DNA of 64,000 nt. Source: Tricholoma matsutake. Its lineage: Eukaryota > Basidiomycota > Agaricomycetes > Agaricales > Tricholomataceae. Shown piece after piece: positions 20,986 to 31,192 of the stretch. The notes beneath the pieces are model-generated. The model was not told where the DNA came from, searched no databases, and saw nothing but the letters and a program-made list of their open reading frames with translations. The translations under genes and the position numbers were made by a program. Every line of letters starts with the position of its first letter. Positions within the stretch are counted from its first letter, which is position 1. The DNA is taken from assembly GCA_026075535.2 (NCBI GenBank), contig AP026544.2, forward strand, positions 4,030,001-4,094,000, written 5' to 3'.

Positions 20986-23639
20986 CTATCAGCTTCACTG
21001 CCCTGAACCAGATATCATCCAGACAGCATGCTGTCCCCAGTGCCTTTCCCTCTTCCCTTATCCAATTCCTTGGAAATGTCAGTGGAAGGAGTCTCCAAGA
21101 TCATGTGCATGCAATACAAATCTCTGGAAAATTCAGAATACCTGGAATGGCCCCAAATGGGTTCCATGCCAGCTGTACAGTACACAGTCATTTGACTCTT
21201 GGCTTCAATTTTTTTCGTCTTGCCAGATCATAGAAGACTCTCTTCACAAGACTTATCATGACCATATAAATCATCCTCCAGCTGTCTTTGGTGCCACTAT
21301 TAATGATATCCAAGGTAGCCCTGCTTGGAATGATATTTTAGGCTTTCTCCAGTCTCCCTATCATTTACTCTTTGGAATTTATGTTGATTGGTACAACCCT
21401 CACACAAACAAGATTGCTGGTAGGTCACTAGAAAGAAATTATATACTAATATGGCTAATAATATTACATATAGGTAAAAAGGTGTCCTGTGGTGCAATTT
21501 TGCTTTATTGCTGGAATTTACCTTTCAATCTCCAGTATCAACCTGAGAATATCTTTATTGCTGGTCTCACACCTCCACCTCATCCTCCTGACCCTACCAC
21601 TATTTCCCATGTTCTTGATCCTGTTATTACTTCTGTTGCCAAGTATGGTGTTGCACCTGGTCAAAATGTGCCAACATCCAGACATCCCAATGGTATTCCT
21701 GTGCAAGCAAAAATTGCACCTGTCATTGCTGATCTGGAGGGAAGTCAGAAGGTTACTGGCTTTTTAGCACATGGTGCCACAATGTTTTGTTCCTTCTGCC
21801 TCTGTACCCAACATCAGCTAGAAGACCTTAATATGCAATCTTGGGAACTACATGTGCCCAGGTGTGAGCACAAGCAGAGGCATGGCTTAACCAGACAACC
21901 AAGGCTGGCCAAAATGCTCTATCAAAGTCAAATGGTGTACAGTGGACTCCATTACATCATCTGCCATACTGGGACCCAGTCAAACATGTTGTTCTAGGTT
22001 TTATGCACAACTGGCTTGAGGGTATTTGACAGCATCATCTTCACTCACTCTGGAGAATTGGACAAGATGAGGATGAAAGCCAGAAGATTAAAGAAATAGA
22101 GCTTGATGAGTGATTGACTGAAGAGGATGTATCAGACTCTGCTGAAGAGTTGGAAGGTCTTTCCCAGGAAACAGCTGAATATGAGACTACCATGATGATG
22201 CCAATGCAACATACACCACCACCTATGTCTCCCTCACCATCTTCCTCATTTACTGCTGGTTCAAGCATGTCTGAATCATCCTCAACCCCTACAGTTACAC
22301 AAACCCATCCAGTTCCCTATGACCTCAATTTTGATGATAAAGATGATGGTGATGATAGTGACTATATTCCTGCAGACACAGTGCCATTCAGCTTTACACC
22401 TACAGAGCTACAGGCAATACAGGATTGCATTCAAGACATTACTCTTCCAACATGGATACAACGACCACCAGTCAATCTGGGTGAACCAAGTCATGGCAAG
22501 CTCAAAGCAAGAGAATATCTCACTCTGTTTACATGCATTTTCCCTCTCATTATTCCTGAATTCTGGTACATTGTTGCTGCTACAGACTTTCACTGCCAAC
22601 ACTTTGAGTGCTTCTATAACCTTGTTGCAGCTACAAATATTATTGCTGCATTCAAGACTTCAAATGCTGATGCTGATGCCTATACCCAGCATTATATCCG
22701 GTATCGGACTGCAATTCAAAAGCTCTTCCCTTACCGTCCATCCAAGCCAAATCACCACTATGCCATGCATAATGGCTCCCTGCTCAAATACTGGGGTCCT
22801 TTGGCTTCATTGAGCGAGTTTTCAGGAGAGCAAATGAACAGAATGTTGCAAAACATTAATACTAATCACCATATTCGTATGTTTATTTACACTCATTTAT
22901 GTAAAGCTAGTAGCTAATATCAATTGCAGGAGATTTGGATTTAACAATGCTCTGCCAAATGAGTCATAGAGCTTATCTTGATGCTTCACTGCACAGTGAC
23001 AATGCTATAAAAGAGTTGTCTGACATTCTGGAGCCAGTTGACATTTCAGTGGATGATCCACTGGTACCTCTGAAGTCTACTGAAGTGGCAGAAATTCTAG
23101 AGAAGGCCCCTAGCCTTCAAGATGTAGAATATAATGGGCTGCTTCATTACCTTCATCAGACAGGAAGGCCCTACTGAGCCTACTCTGATCTTCCCCATCC
23201 ATTGAACAGCATTATTCTTCCTCCACAAGCTCAGCATCTTATGGAGATCCACCGAGACGAATGTACCTTTAGTTGTGAAAGATCACACAAAGGAAATAGT
23301 GCCATACAGTTTTACAATCCTTTGACTCAAGTTCATGATACAGGCTTTATTCAACAAATTTGGAGGCTTCCAATAGAAGGCACAATGCAGATCTTCATAA
23401 ATGTCTGCCCACATCAACCACTATCTGAACAACAGGAAGGAAAAGCACCATTCAAATATTATCCTGGATTTATGACCCGGATTGTGGATGCAATCCCCTC
23501 TAACACCAATATCATTATTGAACCTGCTCATATCATTACCTATGTTGTAACCTTACAGTGCCCATTAGGGACTTACAATATTGGAAGAGAGGTGCTAGTT
23601 GTTTGTTTGGCTCCAAATAGAGGATGTAGATAGGAACAA

Positions 23640-24250
23640 GAGCAGGAGTGCCAGTGGATGCTTAGGGACAAGTATTTAATTGTACATTTGTATCCACTCA
23701 ACTTAATATATCTTGTTGTTGGGAAACATGTCAGTTGAATTTTCATAGTAGTTTCCTAATATTTGAGCACAGGAGCAGTCAGGAGAATCCCGACTATCTG
23801 GTGACAAACACGTTGAACGTGTTTGATTCAGGTTGCATGTCATGTGACATTTGTCACACATTTCAACTTTATGGGTAACTGTCAAGTTTCACTCAACTCC
23901 TACTGGTGAACAACTTGTACATTGTTCACCTTTCTTTCTTGGGGTGTAACACACCCCAAGTCTCTCATTGACTCGTTCTGACCTCCTATGGTGGCTGGAT
24001 TCCCTCGTGACCATACCAGGTGAGTACATGCATTTACTCGGGTCCATGACAAACACTAACAAAGTGTTTGACTTTGCTTTAGATATAGCATTTGAATTCG
24101 AACATTTCATGTGTACCATGTCATGCCGACGCCATCTCAACACCTCAAGATGATGATGCTGTAACGATTGGGGACAATGTGGGTTGGTGGAGGCTACAGC
24201 CTTTTTGGGACTGTAGAAATGATGGATACACATTTTCAGATGCATTGGGC
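23640..24250 (-). repeat. Hairpin-rich segment, inverted relative of element H interior
   Basis: The reverse complement aligns with about 29870-30150 in order: a CTTGGGG...CCCCAAG hairpin, then a TGTGACAAA..GTCACAT stretch, then an AATCAAACACG-like stretch. Perfect short inverted repeats occur at 23805-23825 (CAAACACGT / ACGTGTTTG), 23905-23930 (GGTGAACAA / TTGTTCACC), 23938-23960 (CTTGGGGTGT / ACACCCCAAG) and 24050-24070 (CAAACACT / AGTGTTTG). I see no LTR around it. It may be a remnant of an H-like element or shared cargo. No protein was recognised. Confidence 0.6.
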
Positions 24251-24789
24251 CTTGAGTAATTCTATTTCTTTCTTCTTCTTAGTACTAACAAACATCTTTT
24301 GCCTTATGTTCTAGATACAACAGTCACCTTAGCTCGACAATGGCCATGTATGCCTGCTCTGCCCTCCTCCCCATAGAATCGGGATGTGAGGGCTTTGTCT
24401 TAGTACAGGATACAGCTGAGGGGTGCCAGGAGACCCAAGGAGCGGCATACCTGCCAGGTACGCCCCCCTACCCCATCTTCCCCCTTCCCAACTCTCACCC
24501 ACCATGAATACAAGCAGGATCATGGTTGCCAGTGACAGAGATGGCAGAAGAGGGAGCAGGCATGGGGTAATGACACAACACATGCCCAAACATGTCCATG
24601 CAAACCCCCTCGTGATCCAAACAGTATAGAACTGACGACAATGACGACATCCTCCCTCTCTTGCTGCCACATCATAGCACCCTGAACCACCGCTGTGAGC
24701 AACTGCTTGCGGGGTGGAAACGGGGAGCAACAAGGATGGAGATGAAAAGAAGGGGGAGCAGGCACGATGATGATGATGACAGGCACCCC
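24251..24789. other. Transposon interior, low-complexity, no gene
   Basis: Within the CACTA-like element. G/C-rich simple-sequence stretch with open frames on both strands but no domain. A block around 24696-24735 (GAGCAACTGCTTG, GGTGGAAACGGGGAGCAAC) recurs at 25497-25535 beyond the minisatellite. Confidence 0.5.
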
Positions 24790-25400
24790 CCTCTCACTGC
24801 AAATGTGAGCGGGGATGTTTCATGTTCTGTTCTCGGTGACAACCACCACCACCCCCTCTCTTGCTGCAAACACAAGCAGGGGTGTTTTTCATTCTATTCT
24901 CAGTGACAACCACCACCACCACCCCTCCCTTGCTGCAAACACGAGAGGAGGGGTTTCTCATTCTGCTCTTGGCGACAACCACCACCACCCCCTCTCGCTG
25001 CAAATGCAAGCGGGGGCATTTCACATTCTGTTCTTGGCAACAACCACCACCACCCCCTCTCTTGCTGCAAATGTGAGCGGGGGTGTTTTTCATTCTATTC
25101 TCGGTGACAACCACCACCACCCCCCCCTTGCTGCAAACACGAGAGGAGGGGTTTCTCATTCTGCTCTTGGCGACTACCACCACCACCCCCCCCTTGCTGC
25201 AAATGCGAGAGGAGGGGTTTCTCATCTTGCTCTTGGCAACAACCACCACCACCCCCTCTTGCTGCAAACATGAGCGGGGGCATTTCATGTTCTGTTCTCA
25301 GCGACAACCACCACCACCCCCTCTCTCACTGCAAATGTGAGAGGAGGGGTTTCTCATTCTGCTCTTAGTGACAACATGCACCATCACCCCCTCCCTTGCT
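24790..25400. repeat. Minisatellite, about nine 66-bp units
   Basis: Tandem units begin near 24797, 24863, 24931, 24997, 25064, 25130, 25195, 25260 and 25327. Each has the core TGCTGCAAA, a GAGCGGGGG- or GAGAGGAGGGG-type step, TCATTCTG and ACAACCACCACCACCCC. Unit length is near 66 bp, a multiple of three, so frames stay open on both strands and give His/Pro/Thr-rich products. These are not taken as genes. Confidence 0.8.
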
Positions 25401-25797
25401 CCAAACATGAGGGAGGAGACTTCTTGGGGGAGCAGGCTTGACAACGACAATGATGATGGCCACCACAATGACCACAGCTCCCCCACCCACCACTGCGAGC
25501 AACTGCTCGTGGGGTGGAAATGGGGAGCAACAATCTTTTTTTTGTAACTTTTTTTAATGAATAAATATCATAATTTTGTATTAAATGAAGTGTCCATATC
25601 ATAATGTACAGTGAGTCAAGAGAATTATAGAGAAATTGTAGAGCATACTACTAAAGAGACCATAGTGAGTAAATAGGCATAGAATTGAAATATTAGTGGA
25701 AAGCATAGAAGTGCTGCTAGCAGCTACCAGTTCATTGCAAAGGGCCAAACATGCAAAGTCAAGAAGGATATACCTTGATCTATCCTGCATTCTTAGG

Positions 25798-27398
25798 CTA
25801 GTCATCACCATACAAGTCATCACCATCATCATCATCATCCCCCTCTTCTGCCCCATCTGCCTGCCCCTCCTGCTCTTCATCATATCGGTCAAGCTGTTTC
25901 AGCTCCTCCTCAGTAGGCAGCTTATATTGTGTCAACACATCATTCCCATACTTCTCCATGAACTCTTTCTCTGGCAGATTTTTCCATGCCACACATGCAG
26001 ACCAGGTGCTGTACAACTGTGGACACCAGGCAGAGCAACATGCCGTCCACCCTGGGTGTAATCAGCACGCTCACAGAGCGTAAGGTGTTCATTCCAGTAG
26101 ATTGGATCAAACCAATCAATTGGGACTGACTTTGGTAGTGCCAGAAGCTTTGATTGCTTTGGTATTGGAGGATCTTCACGGCGTCGCTCAGTTCTGTAAT
26201 TATAAAATTAGCCAATGATAAAAGGTAATGACACTTGAACTCACCTGAAGCGACCACTTTTGCTTTTATTCATCTGCTGGCATTGCTTGTCTGCCATACG
26301 GAAGAATGCAGCCACCCCTGTTGCCTGACCCTCCTTCTCCTTGATATGGTAGACTGAGTCTGGTCCCCTTCTGCCAACTCATCATCAGAATGGGCCTCAT
26401 TTTCATTAGCTAAGGCCAAGACTCGATCATTGAAACCCTGTGCTTTGAATACTTCAACTCTGCCACTAGCAAGCTATTGAACTTATCTCAGTATAGTCCA
26501 CATTTCAATGGAAGCAAAATACACACAGTATTATGTCTCTTCCACACCAAAGTCATCTGCTTTCCCTTTGCAACACTCCCTGGACTCTTTGCCTCTGACT
26601 TTGCAAGCCCATACATGTAGAAAAAGACAAAACTTCAGTAAAGTTTGCACATGAGTGAAAAGTCATGGACACACGACAGGTTAGCTCCCATGTGACTATA
26701 TCTATATGCAGTTGAGACCTGCTCAAATGTCTTGAGTGCAATATGTTCATGGAGTAGGTTGTACATGGACTCGGGATCGCCACTCAGGACATCAGGTGCC
26801 CACTTTGCAAGCCCAAGGCATGCCACAGTCCTAAAGATGAGTAACAAATGACACTCCTGGATGCGCCTAATGTTTGCAGCAATCATCCCATCCTTGAGAG
26901 AGCTGACAAGCTCAGCTACCTTGGCTTTGGCATCTTGTATCCTACCTGAGTTGTCATCCAGGCTGGATGTTACCGAGTTTTGGAGCTGTGCTTCAGATGA
27001 ATAATGCTGAGTGAATGGTACTTTGTCTTCAGGAGTGACCTTTGGGGGAACAGTGCTCTGGTGTGGTAGACACCACAGGACATGAAGATGAAGCTCAAGA
27101 GCTGCCTAAAATACAGAAGAACTGTGAAGTGATCAAATACAATGTAACAAAAGTTGCACACCTTTGTTTTCTCTGCCTCTTTTGGTACCTCTCCCTTTCT
27201 CATGTGCCAGTCACTAGGTTTCTTGGGTTTCCTGGGTCACTTAGCAAAAACTTTGTGTGCTTTCTTCACTCGTGAGGAGTTGGTGTTTGTACTGCTACTG
27301 TCTGGTGAGCGCTTGCGCTTGTTACCAGATGAGGTGCCCTCCCCTAACCCAGATTCAGAATCAGCAGGAGGTTGCATGTGAGCATCAGAGTCAGCCAT
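25798..27398 (-). pseudogene. Second gene of the CACTA-like element, broken
   Basis: Reads MADSDAHMQ at 27398 with a basic stretch (NKRKRSPDSS) and continues to KVFAK, where a TGA breaks the frame. It goes on with PRKPKKPSDWHMRKGEVPKEAEKTK, then an intron (about 27161-27107) joins AALELHLHVLWCLP. Further blocks are IRRIQECHLLL, LAKWAPDVLSGDPESMYNLLHEH and, after frame breaks, AFFRMADKQCQQMNKSKSGRF and LPKSVPIDWFDPIYWNEHL. I recall similar proteins encoded beside Tnp2-type transposases in other mushrooms, their role unknown. The opposite orientation to the transposase fits a two-gene convergent element. Several breaks make it non-coding now. Confidence 0.6.
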
Positions 27399-27674
27399 TG
27401 GGATGGTGGTGGTCAAGAATCAAGGTATTCAGTCAAGCCAGAACGTGTGCACAGCGCATGGCATGAAACACGTTGAGAACAAAGGAATTCAGCACGATCA
27501 CATGGTGGAATAAAGGATTCTTGTGCCAGAAAAAATTGGAAAGTCCAGGGCAATCTGATGGGCCGCGATTGGTACGGCAGCATATCGGCAGGCAAAAACA
27601 TCATGGGCATCGATCATCGATTGCATACTTTCAAATTATATTACATAACTGCTAAGTGTTTAAAATTTTAAATC

Positions 27675-27739
27675 CAACTGCCACACCTACTGCCTCGAAG
27701 GCAGTTGAGTTTCAACTGCCCTGGGTTTTGCCCCTGGTG
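27675..27739 (-). repeat. Right terminal inverted repeat of the CACTA-like element
   Basis: Reverse complement of the left terminal repeat. The nine-bp-arm hairpin is kept with its loop inverted (AAC instead of GTT). TGA follows directly at 27740-27742. Confidence 0.85.
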
Positions 27740-27768
27740 TGAGTGCCAGTTGTACAAGAGTACTTCTG

Positions 27769-27953
27769 TGTAGTGATCCCAGCCCCCCCAGGCCGGACTA
27801 TTTGTACATATTACATTACAATGCCGCTGGTTCCTATAAAACCAGCAGATTACTAACTAGTATGTAAGCTTAAACTGTCAACCCCCCATAATATACGTTA
27901 GTTGTGTCATTGTGGATCGTTGAGCTAAGCTACACCTCCCCCAACTAACTACA
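27769..27953 (+). repeat. 5' LTR of element H
   Basis: Starts TGTAGTGATCC and ends ACTACA. It contains TATAAAA in the loop of a small hairpin (arms GCTGGTT and AACCAGC), a plausible core promoter. It differs from the right LTR at scattered sites, mostly CpG/TpG-type, so the insertion is not recent. Confidence 0.88.
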
Positions 27954-28876
27954 CTTTTTTTGACATTAAAAGTCATATATTCTATTTGCTATGCCATCCT
28001 CTGATCACTATCGCGATCCTTATCACTCAATCAACATCAACCCTGAAAAACCCTGCTAGCACCATCCCAGCAACGCATGGAAGCAATCTGATGCCCTATG
28101 GGCACCAGATAATCCTTCTTCGAGCCTATCATGCCCAAATCCCCTGAAACGAGAGCAAAATGTGTCCCTGCACCATGCCACATCATGACCTTTCCCAGTG
28201 CTAGGCTGTGAACAAATAGAATTTACATCAGTTGGTCCAACTGAATCTACTTACAATGCCTACAAGCCTTGTATTCTACCTAGTACTGATGAGGAACCTC
28301 ATTGCTGAGTTTGTTCAAGCAACGAGTGAATTAGCTAGTCGTTACAGAAAATTGACTAGCTATGACTTGATTGAGAACTGTTTTACCAAACAGGTTGTAG
28401 CCCAAGCTGAGGCTATGGCCAGCCCATCCCCATTGCTCATTGAAAAATGAGCATACAGCAAACCTGCTGGGCATGCCCCCCAGTTACCTCGACATTATGA
28501 GCAAGGAGATGAATGCCATGTTAAGACATCAAAAAACCTCATTGTAGAATGAGAAGACAGCATCAAATGTGCTGTTGGAAAATCTATTCCACCCTGGGCT
28601 CAGTGTGAGACTCAGAGTACCACTCGACAGACAACATGTATTGTTGTTGCTCAACATACCCTGCAGTGCCTGGATGACAGACACCACATCAAGGTCCCCA
28701 GATTGAATGCCTCACCTGTTGGACAAGGTGGAATGGGAGACTTGCCGATTTTGAAGGAGAAACAAGACCCAGAGCTCGTTGTTGTCGAGGAAAGGGAGCT
28801 GCGTTCAGAAAACTGAGACACATTGATGAACTCGACGTGGTCGCGTCGAGTACCAGACCTGAGGAACAACGACATA
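27954..28876 (+). other. Element H interior, 5' part, no recognised gene
   Basis: Short frames such as 28232-28450 have no recognisable Gag, protease or RT motif. No hairpin periodicity as strong as in the following part was seen. It may be a decayed leader or captured sequence. Confidence 0.5.
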
Positions 28877-30130
28877 CACTGTTCGATGAACAAAAATGTC
28901 AGTAAACGATGAGTGGTGCCTATGGCACCACCCCCTGCAGTTTCAATGAGACCCTCACCTTGTTACCCACCACCTACGCACTCAAAAACACATCTCGATT
29001 CCCTGTATGACCCCCAAGTGGCCATATCATCATTCCACCCATGATTCCACCAGCAATTGCATAATGAAAACCTATATGGACCCTCAGTGGCCATATTGTC
29101 GATCCATCCATGATTTGCCATGGAATCACGTAGTTGCTGTCGTCCTCTTGATGATGCCGGTCCTTGCCAGAATGACGAAGTATACTGTTCTGCAAATGAA
29201 GGCATCAGCAAAAGATGGGTGGTGCCTATGGCACCACCCCCTGCAGTTTCAACAGGCTGCGTACCTGTCTCCCCACAACCTACACACTCAAAAATGTGTA
29301 ACCACCCTCACGGACCCCCAGTGGCCATGCTCTCCTTCCACCCGTGACTTCCCGAGGACTGTTGTCTTGATGGCTTTGTTTAGGTCCAGAGCAACATTGG
29401 ACGTTGTTCTGTAAGTGAAAACATCAGTGAATGTTGGGGCACCCAGCACTGCCCCCAACTATACAGGTGATGAACTCACCTGTATACCAAGTTCTAACGC
29501 ATCCCACATGCATTGCGAATCCTCCTATGGCCCCAAAATGGCCGTAACATCGATCCACCTGTGATTCCTTGTGGAATCACCTTGCCATCGTCCTGACAAC
29601 ATGGTGTTGTGCCACATCGATGAAATCCATTGTTCTGCCAAACTCAACATTAGTAAACCATGGACAGTGCCTTTGGCACTGTCCTCAAATATACAGGTAA
29701 GAGTCTTACCTGTGATTCAACCCCATATGCACCCTGTGGTGCATAACTAACATCCCTACAGTCCCCAAATGGCTGTATCCTCAAACCTCCCATGTTTCCC
29801 TCAAGAAACACAGCATCACATTCTCGAGGTGTTGAGACAGCATCCACATAATGCCATGCATGAGAATTGTTTGACTCTGAACATTATACCTAACACAAAG
29901 TCAAGAACTTTGTTAGAACCTCATACAGACCGAGGTAAAGGGTCGTACTTACCTAGTGTGGCTCCATGGGCTTCTGACCTCCACAGGGGGACAGACAGAG
30001 TTGGTGAGAGACTTGGGGAGTGCCACCCCCCAAGGAACCAAGGTGGTGTGAGAGCAAACTTGATGATTGTGCATCAAGTTTGGATGTGTGACAAAGGTCA
30101 CATGTCACATTGCCACAATCAAACGTGTTT
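28877..30130 (+). repeat. Diverged tandem units carrying short hairpins
   Basis: Units are anchored by TGTTC-type motifs near 28879, 29187, 29405 and 29632, with a fifth, weaker unit from about 29870. Hairpins with perfect or near-perfect arms: 28914-28930; 29217-29239; 29433-29459 (one bulge); 29460-29486 (TATACAGGTGA / TCACCTGTATA); 29561-29580; 29662-29684; 29693-29713; 29727-29744; 29895-29913; 30012-30034; 30056-30081. Hairpins at matching unit positions differ in arm sequence but still pair. No protein is recognised. Confidence 0.7.
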
Positions 30131-30449
30131 ACGTGTTTGCCACAGTCTGAGAACTCCCAGGGTCCTGACCACTTCCAGGGTCAAGTGTGATCTTCCCAAC
30201 AAAGTTTCCTGAGCATTACTTTGTTTTATTCTTTCATATCTTCCACTTGCTGAGTTCCTCGGAGGTTACTCAGCCTTTCCCTTTCAAGTTTCATGTGATT
30301 GATCATTGCCACTGGCTGGGCCAGGTGGTTATCTTTCCAGAGTTTCCAGAGTGTGACTCAGTCTCTATTTATATTTCCCTGTGCCCCAATGCTCGAGGTC
30401 TTCTTCCCGTTTGTTAGCTTCACCCAGGGATGAAGCTAAAGGGGGAGAG

Positions 30450-30634
30450 TGTAGTGATCCCAGCCTCCCTAGGCCAGACTATTTGTACATATTACATTAC
30501 AATGCCACTGGTTCCTATAAAACCAGCAGATTACTAACTAGTATGTAAGCTTAAACTGTCAACCCCCTATAATATACATTAGTCATGTCATTGTGGATCA
30601 TTGAGCTAAGCTACACCTCCCCTGACTCACTACA
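30450..30634 (+). repeat. 3' LTR of element H
   Basis: Same 185-bp length as the left copy, preceded by the polypurine tract and followed by the TTCTG duplication. Confidence 0.88.
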
Positions 30635-30639
30635 TTCTG

Positions 30640-30836
30640 TTACACTTTTTCTTGAACTCAAACTTGGCCTGGACGATCAAAATCACTCACTTCAAAAACC
30701 CAGCAATCCACATCACCCCAAAAAAATTGCTCACTTCAAAACTAAACAATCCACATCATGCCAAAAACATCCTCACAGCAGTACATCACCAACTGTCTAT
30801 TAAATCACAGTAAAGAGATTTGGCATCCACCCTTTC
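30640..30836. other. Unassigned repeat-flanked sequence
   Basis: Original insertion-site sequence of element H; contains CACTTCAAAA...AATCCACATCA phrases repeated twice. No gene or known element recognised. Confidence 0.4.
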
Positions 30837-30948
30837 TAGTGTTTTAAGGTTTGGTTTGGTCCAGTTTTTTGACCCCTAGGAGGGTTAACCAGTCTAGACC
30901 ATTACCCTAAGTCATATGGACCATAATTGAACTGATGAAGACTGGTTG
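30837..30948 (+). mobile_element. Truncated hAT-type terminus
   Basis: TAGTGTTTTAAGGTTTGG and GGTCCAGTTTTTTGAC resemble the end of the 838-bp hAT elements at 32554 and 47948. It is cut off at 30949 by an LTR fragment. A diverged relic. Confidence 0.5.
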
Positions 30949-31192
30949 TCAAGAACTGTTCCTTGCCTGATTGGAGCCCGCATCCATCCAACCCTTTCCT
31001 GCACATTGAATCTGATTTTTGTCTATGCCTCCCAATTTTGTTCCTGGCCACCTTGCACTGCCCACACTGCTGTGCACCAGGCCGCCTTGTACAGCATCCA
31101 CGGCTGCCTTCCCAAGGCTGCCGTCTCTATTGCAAATTCAACTATGGATTCCTGCGCGGCTCCCACTAGATAATTTATCTATGCAGTTGAGA
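30949..31192 (+). repeat. LTR fragment of the C/D/E Ty3 family
   Basis: About 245 bp starting TGTCAAGAACTG match the start of the LTR at 37679 in direct orientation (shared phrases include CACTGCTGTGCACCAGGC and GATAATTTATCTA). Homology stops at GAGACACTGC near 31192, where sequence of element B begins. Confidence 0.75.

Larger units (their letters stand above)
14459..23633 (+). pseudogene. Tnp2/KDZ-type transposase, split by Gyp-1 and carrying stops
   Basis: DDE-type DNA transposase of a large Agaricomycete family, meant to cut and paste the surrounding element. Exon 1 starts at ATG 14459 (MPSVICTCTVCSMKT) and ends at a GTAAGT donor near 14665. Coding resumes near 14745 and is cut at 14938 by the Ty3 insertion. 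It continues at 20991 in the same frame across one CTATC copy (DVRTAY / QLHCPEPDIIQTACCPQC). An intron lies at about 21419-21473. Later blocks include LPYWDPVKHVVLGFMHNWLEG and LSEFSGEQMNRMLQ. Stops occur in VL*A, EGI*Q, DE*L and RPY*A. An acidic, Ser/Pro-rich insert lies around 22110-22380. It is dead as an enzyme. The catalytic acids could not be assigned with confidence by eye. Confidence 0.75.
14164..27739 (+). mobile_element. CACTA-like (Tnp2/KDZ-type) DNA transposon with nested insertion
   Basis: Ends are defined by inverted repeats beginning CACCAGGGGCAAAA, flanked on both sides by TGA (14161-14163 and 27740-27742), a 3-bp duplication as expected for CACTA elements. It spans 13.6 kb including a 6 kb Ty3 insertion. 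Cargo: a plus-strand transposase pseudogene, a minus-strand second gene, a 66-bp minisatellite and a hairpin-rich segment related to element H. Subterminal ATCATTG-type repeats lie at about 14287-14335. Broken reading frames make it non-functional. The superfamily label rests on the duplication length and transposase style; KDZ versus Tnp2 was not resolved. Confidence 0.8.
27769..30634 (+). mobile_element. Element H: non-autonomous LTR retrotransposon
   Basis: Two 185-bp direct repeats bound a 2.9 kb element flanked by TTCTG (27764-27768 and 30635-30639). A polypurine tract (AAAGGGGGAGAG) lies just before the right LTR, so the element runs on the plus strand. No protease, RT or integrase is visible. 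The interior has a 0.9 kb stretch of unknown nature, then hairpin-bearing units. It must have been moved by proteins of another element. It sits 27 bp outside the CACTA-like element. Confidence 0.88.

Noticed and set aside
24815..25288. Long open frames on both strands rich in His, Pro, Gly and Val
   Set aside because: They are a by-product of a 66-bp tandem repeat, a multiple of three, not genes.
24790..25400. Regular array considered as CRISPR
   Set aside because: Units are contiguous minisatellite copies without unique spacers, in a fungal genome.
28232..28450. 72-codon frame in element H considered as Gag remnant
   Set aside because: No motif recognised and it is short; left as unknown interior.
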